From contig JAVBQG010000072.1 in NCBI GenBank assembly GCA_031549185.1, positions 1 to 30,011 on the forward strand: a DNA stretch of 30,011 bases, read 5' to 3'. The notes beneath the pieces are model-generated. The model did not search any database and was not told the origin of the DNA. It saw only the letters and a program-made list of their open reading frames with translations. Each line of letters opens with the position of its first letter. The stretch's first letter is position 1. The position numbers and the translations under genes were made by a program. This stretch comes from JAVBQG01 sp031549185 (GTDB lineage: Bacteria > Synergistota > Synergistia > Synergistales > Synergistaceae). Shown piece by piece: positions 27,213 to 30,011 of this stretch.

Positions 27213-27668
27213 ATGTTCGCAATCACACCGTTCAATTCAAATCGGAGGCTTTCGCCGGCGGCGCATCACAGGGCGATGCGCGAGATGGACGACTTCTTCG
27301 ACCGGTTGCTCTGGGCTCCGGACCTCGGCGGTTCCCGCAACTTCAGGGAATTCGACCTGTACGAGAAGGACGGCAAGCTCTTCCTGTCCATCGAAGCGGC
27401 GGGGATGAATCCCGACGATCTCGAAGTGCGCATCTTCAAGGACAGGGTGGCGGTCAAGTGCAACAAGGAGGCCGAGGAGAGGGAAGAAGAGGACGGCAAG
27501 ACCTGGTACAACAGAAAGACCGTCTGCCGGTTCAACTATGAGATCTCGTTGCCCTTCGAGATCGACACCGACGGAGCGGAGGCGAAATTCGAAGAGGGCG
27601 TGATCCATATCACTGCGCCGAGGCTCGAGCGCTCCGAGAGCAAGGTTCTCTCCCTCAAGAAGGGATAA
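27213..27668 (+). CDS. Hsp20/alpha-crystallin small heat-shock protein
   Basis: ATP-independent holdase chaperone that binds unfolding proteins under heat or oxidative stress. 151 residues. The N-terminal arm contains MREMDDFFDRLLW (22-34), typical of bacterial sHSPs. The alpha-crystallin domain spans about 46-137: DLYEKDGKLFLSIEAAGMNP, DDLEVRIFKDRVAVK, FNYEISLPFEID and the signature FEEGVIHITAPR (127-138). The short tail (ESKVLSLKKG) lacks a clear IXI motif. The ATG follows a GAGGAGGT site. It is monocistronic, with its own promoter (27107-27135), palindrome (27141-27164) and terminator (27721-27757), divergent from umuDC. Confidence 0.95.
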   Translation: MFAITPFNSNRRLSPAAHHRAMREMDDFFDRLLWAPDLGGSRNFREFDLYEKDGKLFLSIEAAGMNPDDLEVRIFKDRVAVKCNKEAEEREEEDGKTWYNRKTVCRFNYEISLPFEIDTDGAEAKFEEGVIHITAPRLERSESKVLSLKKG

Positions 27669-27693
27669 GGGCAAAAAATATAACATAGATGAA

Positions 27694-27716
27694 CGGTAAC
27701 GACACGAGCGTTACCG
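27694..27716 (+). other. Hairpin in the hsp20 3' region
   Basis: Perfect 8-bp stem CGGTAACG / CGTTACCG with loop ACACGAG, between the hsp20 stop and its terminator. Without a U-tract, it may protect the mRNA 3' end. Confidence 0.5.
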
Positions 27717-27720
27717 CAGG

Positions 27721-27757
27721 GCCGGGGCGGCGGTTTACACGCCCCGGCTTTTGCTTT
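27721..27757 (+). terminator. Rho-independent terminator of hsp20
   Basis: Plus strand: 9-bp stem GCCGGGGCG / CGCCCCGGC (27721-27748, 10-nt loop) followed by TTTTGCTTTT. On the minus strand no U-tract follows, so it works in one direction. Confidence 0.88.
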
Positions 27758-27764
27758 TGCGGGA

Positions 27765-28568
27765 TCACAGGAAGAGCAGCAGCGAAACGGCCATCACCGC
27801 CATGCCGGCGACCAGCCCGTAGATACAGAGGTGGTGCTCGCCGTACTCCTCCGCGGCTGGCAGCAGCTCGTCGAGGGAGATGAAGACCATGATGCCGGCG
27901 ACGCCGGCGAAGAGAATTCCGAAGACGGCCGGCGACAGGAAGGGCATCAGGACGATATAGCCGACGATCGCGCCGACCGGCTCGGCGAGCCCAGAGAGGA
28001 ACGAGTAGGCGAACGCCTTCTTCCGGTCTCCCGTCGCGTAGAAGATCGGCACCGACACGGCGATGCCCTCGGGAATATTGTGAATTGCGATGGCGACCGC
28101 GATCGCGACACCGAGCGCCGGCTCCGCCAGCGCGGCAGTGAAGGTGGCGATGCCCTCGGGAAAGTTGTGGATCGCGATGGCGAGCGCCGTAAAGATGCCG
28201 GTCCGATGAAGCCTGCCGGCGTCGCCCCCGGCCGCCATCTCCTCCACACAGTGAAGCTCATGCGGGTTCTCCTCGCTGGGGATGAATTTATCGATGACCG
28301 CGATCAGCGCAATGCCCCCGAAAAAGGCGAAAACCGTGCCCCACGCGCCCCCCCTGGTCCCCCATTGAGGGACCAGCGCATCCTTCGCCTTGACCATGAT
28401 CTCTACAAATGAGACGTAGATCATGACGCCCGCCGAGAAACCGAGCGCCAGCGACAGAAAGCGCGTGTTCGTCCGCTTCGCGCAGAGAGCGATCAGCGAA
28501 CCGATGCCGGTGGAGAGGCCGGCGAAGAGCGTGAGCCCGAAGGCGAAGAGAACGGCGTCGAAATCCAT
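27765..28568 (-). CDS. ZIP-family metal transporter (ZupT-like)
   Basis: Inner-membrane divalent metal importer, likely zinc (ZIP transporters also take iron or manganese). 267 residues with eight predicted membrane helices. The two metal-site helices carry HNFPEG (134-139) and HNIPEG (163-168), as in E. coli ZupT. A cytosolic loop (about 100-122) contains NPHELHCVEEM with His and Cys that may bind metal. The chosen ATG (28566-28568) follows GGAGGTG by about eight nt; the GTG/TTG codons just upstream lie within the ribosome site. No Zur or Fur box was recognised. It may be co-transcribed with the upstream cupin gene (74-nt gap). Confidence 0.93.
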   Translation of the reverse strand: MDFDAVLFAFGLTLFAGLSTGIGSLIALCAKRTNTRFLSLALGFSAGVMIYVSFVEIMVKAKDALVPQWGTRGGAWGTVFAFFGGIALIAVIDKFIPSEENPHELHCVEEMAAGGDAGRLHRTGIFTALAIAIHNFPEGIATFTAALAEPALGVAIAVAIAIHNIPEGIAVSVPIFYATGDRKKAFAYSFLSGLAEPVGAIVGYIVLMPFLSPAVFGILFAGVAGIMVFISLDELLPAAEEYGEHHLCIYGLVAGMAVMAVSLLLFL

Positions 28569-28642
28569 CGGCAACACCTCCGAAAAAAGTAAGGCGACGC
28601 AAAGCCCGCGCCGCCTCCACTGCTATGAAAAATTTTCGCGAC

Positions 28643-28993
28643 TTAGTTCGCGATCACGGCAAGCAGCCGCAACGACCCTTCGCCCGTGTTCTTGAGCCCG
28701 TGGCGATTCGACCTCGTCAGGAAGAGCATGTCACCGGGGCCGACCCGCAGGTCGACGTCGTTCTCCCGGTAGAGCCCCTCGCCCTCGAGGATCACGAACA
28801 GCTCGTCGTCGCCCTCGTGAACATGATAGCCGATCTCAGCGCCGGGATCGAGCGTATTTTCCGCCACCATGGTGAAGTGGCTTCCCGCAATTTTCGAGTC
28901 CGGCGGAATCAGAAAGCGCGACCAACCGCCGCCCTTGCCGCCCTTGAACGAATCCCTGCGAATTTTTTCCATGTCGTCGTATTTTGCGTACAT
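28643..28993 (-). CDS. Small single-domain cupin protein
   Basis: 116-residue cupin_2 protein. Cupin motif 1 (GYHVHEGDDELFVILEGEG, 55-73) carries metal ligands His57, His59 and Glu64; motif 2 (PGDMLFLTRSNRHGLKN, 86-102) carries His98. Such proteins bind a metal and act as small isomerases, dioxygenases or ligand sensors; the substrate is not predictable. The ATG (28991-28993) has GGGAGG upstream. A possible promoter (TTGACG, 17-nt spacer, TATAAC at 29008-29036) would start RNA within the ribosome site, so read-through from the glucosaminidase gene (39-nt gap) is as likely. Confidence 0.88.
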   Translation of the reverse strand: MYAKYDDMEKIRRDSFKGGKGGGWSRFLIPPDSKIAGSHFTMVAENTLDPGAEIGYHVHEGDDELFVILEGEGLYRENDVDLRVGPGDMLFLTRSNRHGLKNTGEGSLRLLAVIAN

Positions 28994-29032
28994 TGCGAAT
29001 GCCTCCCGTTATAAAATATAAGCGACTGTTCG

Positions 29033-29689
29033 TCAACGCGGCGAGATGCCGACCCGGAGCAGATTTTTTTCGATGATCGCGATCTCCTTCGGCGAGAGCA
29101 AGCCGCGAGCGCGCGCCTCCTTGTAGTCCCTCAACAGCTCCGCGCGCCATTCGACGCCGAGCAGCCGCGGCGCAAGGCGCACCGCCTTGTCGGCCATAAA
29201 TTCGAAATAGCGCTGGGTGGTCGCCCAGGAGCCGTAGCGGCCCTTCTGCAAACCGGAAAAATAACCCCACATCGTGTCGGAATGCTTGACCGAGACCGGA
29301 TAGTTCTGTGCGATCTTGACCCTGTAGTCGGCCAGAAATTCGGGCAGCGAGTCGTACGAGCGGAAGTAGGAGACCCGCCGGATCTGCTGCCCCTTCACTT
29401 CCTCCCGCGAGCTGCGCGCGACCGAAGGCCGCCCCTGCGACCGCCAGACCCTGTCGGCCTTGATCCCCGCCCCGTTGTTGGTCGTCCTCCACAGAGGAGA
29501 CGTCCAGAATCCCGTCTCGTGCGCACTCTGGCACGTGGCGGCGAAGGCATTGATGCCGCCTATCTCCAGGGCGCTGCGGTAGAATTCCTCCGGTGTCAGG
29601 GCAGACGCAAATGTCGCAGGCAGGACGAAAAGAGAGAGAAGAAGGGTCAAGAGAGCCTTTATCGAACTTTTTTTCGCAATTTCAAGCAT
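29033..29689 (-). CDS. Secreted glucosaminidase-domain protein (GH73/Bax-like)
   Basis: 218 residues from ATG 29687-29689 (GGAGG seven nt upstream; a GTG two codons earlier is too close to the ribosome site). A signal peptide (about 1-30, ending FASA) exports it. The mature domain matches mannosyl-glycoprotein endo-beta-N-acetylglucosaminidase/FlgJ-type hydrolases: AFAATCQSAHETGFWTSP with catalytic Glu58, then RTTNNGAGIKADRVW, FRSYDSLPEFLADYRVKIAQ and a tyrosine-containing KGRYGSWATTQRYFEFM. The expected role is cleavage of the GlcNAc-MurNAc bond in peptidoglycan, in remodelling or separation. No cell-wall-binding repeats are present. Confidence 0.87.
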   Translation of the reverse strand: MLEIAKKSSIKALLTLLLSLFVLPATFASALTPEEFYRSALEIGGINAFAATCQSAHETGFWTSPLWRTTNNGAGIKADRVWRSQGRPSVARSSREEVKGQQIRRVSYFRSYDSLPEFLADYRVKIAQNYPVSVKHSDTMWGYFSGLQKGRYGSWATTQRYFEFMADKAVRLAPRLLGVEWRAELLRDYKEARARGLLSPKEIAIIEKNLLRVGISPR

Positions 29690-29842
29690 AGACACGCCTC
29701 CATTGCATAGAGTGTTCTTGTAAAAATTACGGATAGAAGACTACCTCATAACGACGATCTTGGCAAATGAAAAAATGGAAATGCCTCCCCCTCGCGCGCT
29801 TCGCACGCCCTTGCCGTTCTTTCGCCTCCGCTTTCGATACAT
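29690..29842. other. Gap upstream of the glucosaminidase gene
   Basis: No convincing gene. A 33-codon minus-strand frame (29741-29842, very basic start MYRKRRRKNGKG) has no ribosome site and was not accepted. The stretch 29792-29830 is pyrimidine-rich on the plus strand. Confidence 0.5.
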
Positions 29843-29872
29843 TTGCAGCAAACCGGAAATCCGTGCTATAAC
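29843..29872 (+). promoter_or_regulatory. Candidate promoter of the small RNA
   Basis: -35 TTGCAG (29843-29848), 18-nt spacer, extended -10 TGCTATAAC (hexamer 29867-29872). Predicted start near 29879. Confidence 0.5.
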
Positions 29873-29878
29873 CCGACT

Positions 29879-29957
29879 TTTACAGTTACTCCATTAATTC
29901 ACTCCTCAAGCAAACTGTAAACCCTGAAAGACACCGATTTTGGTGTCTTTTCTTTTT
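29879..29957 (+). ncRNA. Candidate ~80-nt small RNA with anti-Shine-Dalgarno loop
   Basis: No open frame. From the predicted start, a 9-bp stem TTTACAGTT/AACTGTAAA (29879-29887 with 29913-29921) encloses a 25-nt loop carrying CACTCCTC (29900-29907), complementary to GAGGAG ribosome sites. It is followed after 5 nt by a perfect intrinsic terminator (29927-29957). Promoter, stem-loop and terminator fit a stand-alone sRNA. No known family was recognised. Confidence 0.45.
29927..29957 (+). terminator. Rho-independent terminator
   Basis: Plus strand: 9-bp stem AAAGACACC / GGTGTCTTT (29927-29950, loop GATTTT) then TCTTTTT. No plus-strand protein gene lies upstream within 2 kb, which suggests it ends the candidate sRNA. 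Confidence 0.9.
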
Positions 29958-29963
29958 GTCTTG

Positions 29964-29992
29964 TTGTGGTTATGCTATTGTTGTGCTATAAT
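29964..29992 (+). promoter_or_regulatory. Promoter reading out of the right edge
   Basis: -35 TTGTGG (29964-29969), 17-nt spacer, extended -10 TGCTATAAT (hexamer 29987-29992). It should drive a gene beyond the window. Confidence 0.65.
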
Positions 29993-30011
29993 AATGAATC
30001 TTCAGAAGCCA

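Noticed and set aside
29741..29842. 33-codon basic open frame (minus strand) upstream of the glucosaminidase gene
   Set aside because: No ribosome site and no recognisable family; could be a remnant but not supportable as a gene.
29879..29957. T-box or known riboswitch at the right edge
   Set aside because: No T-box GGUGG/antiterminator motif or known aptamer core was seen, and a promoter rather than a gene follows the terminator.

Overview
The window is about 60% G+C and gene-dense, with nearly every gene on the minus strand. The only clear plus-strand genes are a radical SAM protein and an Hsp20. Gene content and order (yebC-ruvC-ruvA-ruvB-DUF2905-spoIID, tilS-hpt-ftsH, a spe polyamine operon, ECF and ZIP transporters, frequent GTG/TTG starts behind strong GGAGG sites) point to a bacterium of the Synergistota, or less likely a high-GC clostridial lineage. 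This placement is from memory of gene order and protein sequence. No rRNA, tRNA or CRISPR array was found.

Layout, left to right. 1-3534 (minus): Holliday-junction operon yebC, ruvC, ruvA, ruvB, a DUF2905 membrane protein and the start of a SpoIID/LytB protein that runs off the left edge. 3688-6268: divergent nadE (minus) and an archaeal-type radical SAM/helix-hairpin-helix protein (plus). 6366-7373: PAS-GGDEF diguanylate cyclase. 7552-12497 (minus): polyamine operon speD, speA, speE, speB and an omega-amidase-like nitrilase, with a near-perfect promoter at 12556-12584. 12634-13296: ECF transporter S component. 13432-15398: DUF4153-like membrane protein and 23S rRNA methyltransferase rlmB. 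15565-20419: uvrB and uvrA, overlapping by 77 nt. 20542-20889: a VanW-like gene that seems to have lost its middle. 21008-25035: tilS, hpt, ftsH with a classic terminator after ftsH. 25089-26945: umuD-like, umuC and an Imm17-like small membrane protein. 27213-27668: hsp20 with its own promoter, palindrome and terminator. 27765-29689: zupT-like ZIP transporter, cupin and a secreted glucosaminidase. 29690-30011: no convincing protein gene, but a candidate ~80-nt small RNA and a promoter firing out of the right edge.

Functionally the window is rich in DNA repair (RuvABC, UvrAB, UmuC and a UmuD-like protein) and holds a complete arginine-to-spermidine route: SpeA makes agmatine, SpeB makes putrescine, SpeD supplies decarboxylated SAM and SpeE makes spermidine. 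The intergenic gaps carry mobile or structured repeats. Five hairpin units each begin with GTAG, the hallmark of REP elements moved by RAYT (TnpA-REP) transposases. There are also two diverged copies of a ~100-115 bp MITE-like element and one large inverted repeat. The observations most worth following are the candidate sRNA at 29879-29957, the REP/BIME set (one REP supplies a gene's stop codon), the UmuD-like protein that seems to lack its catalytic serine, and the omega-amidase-like gene inside the spermidine operon.
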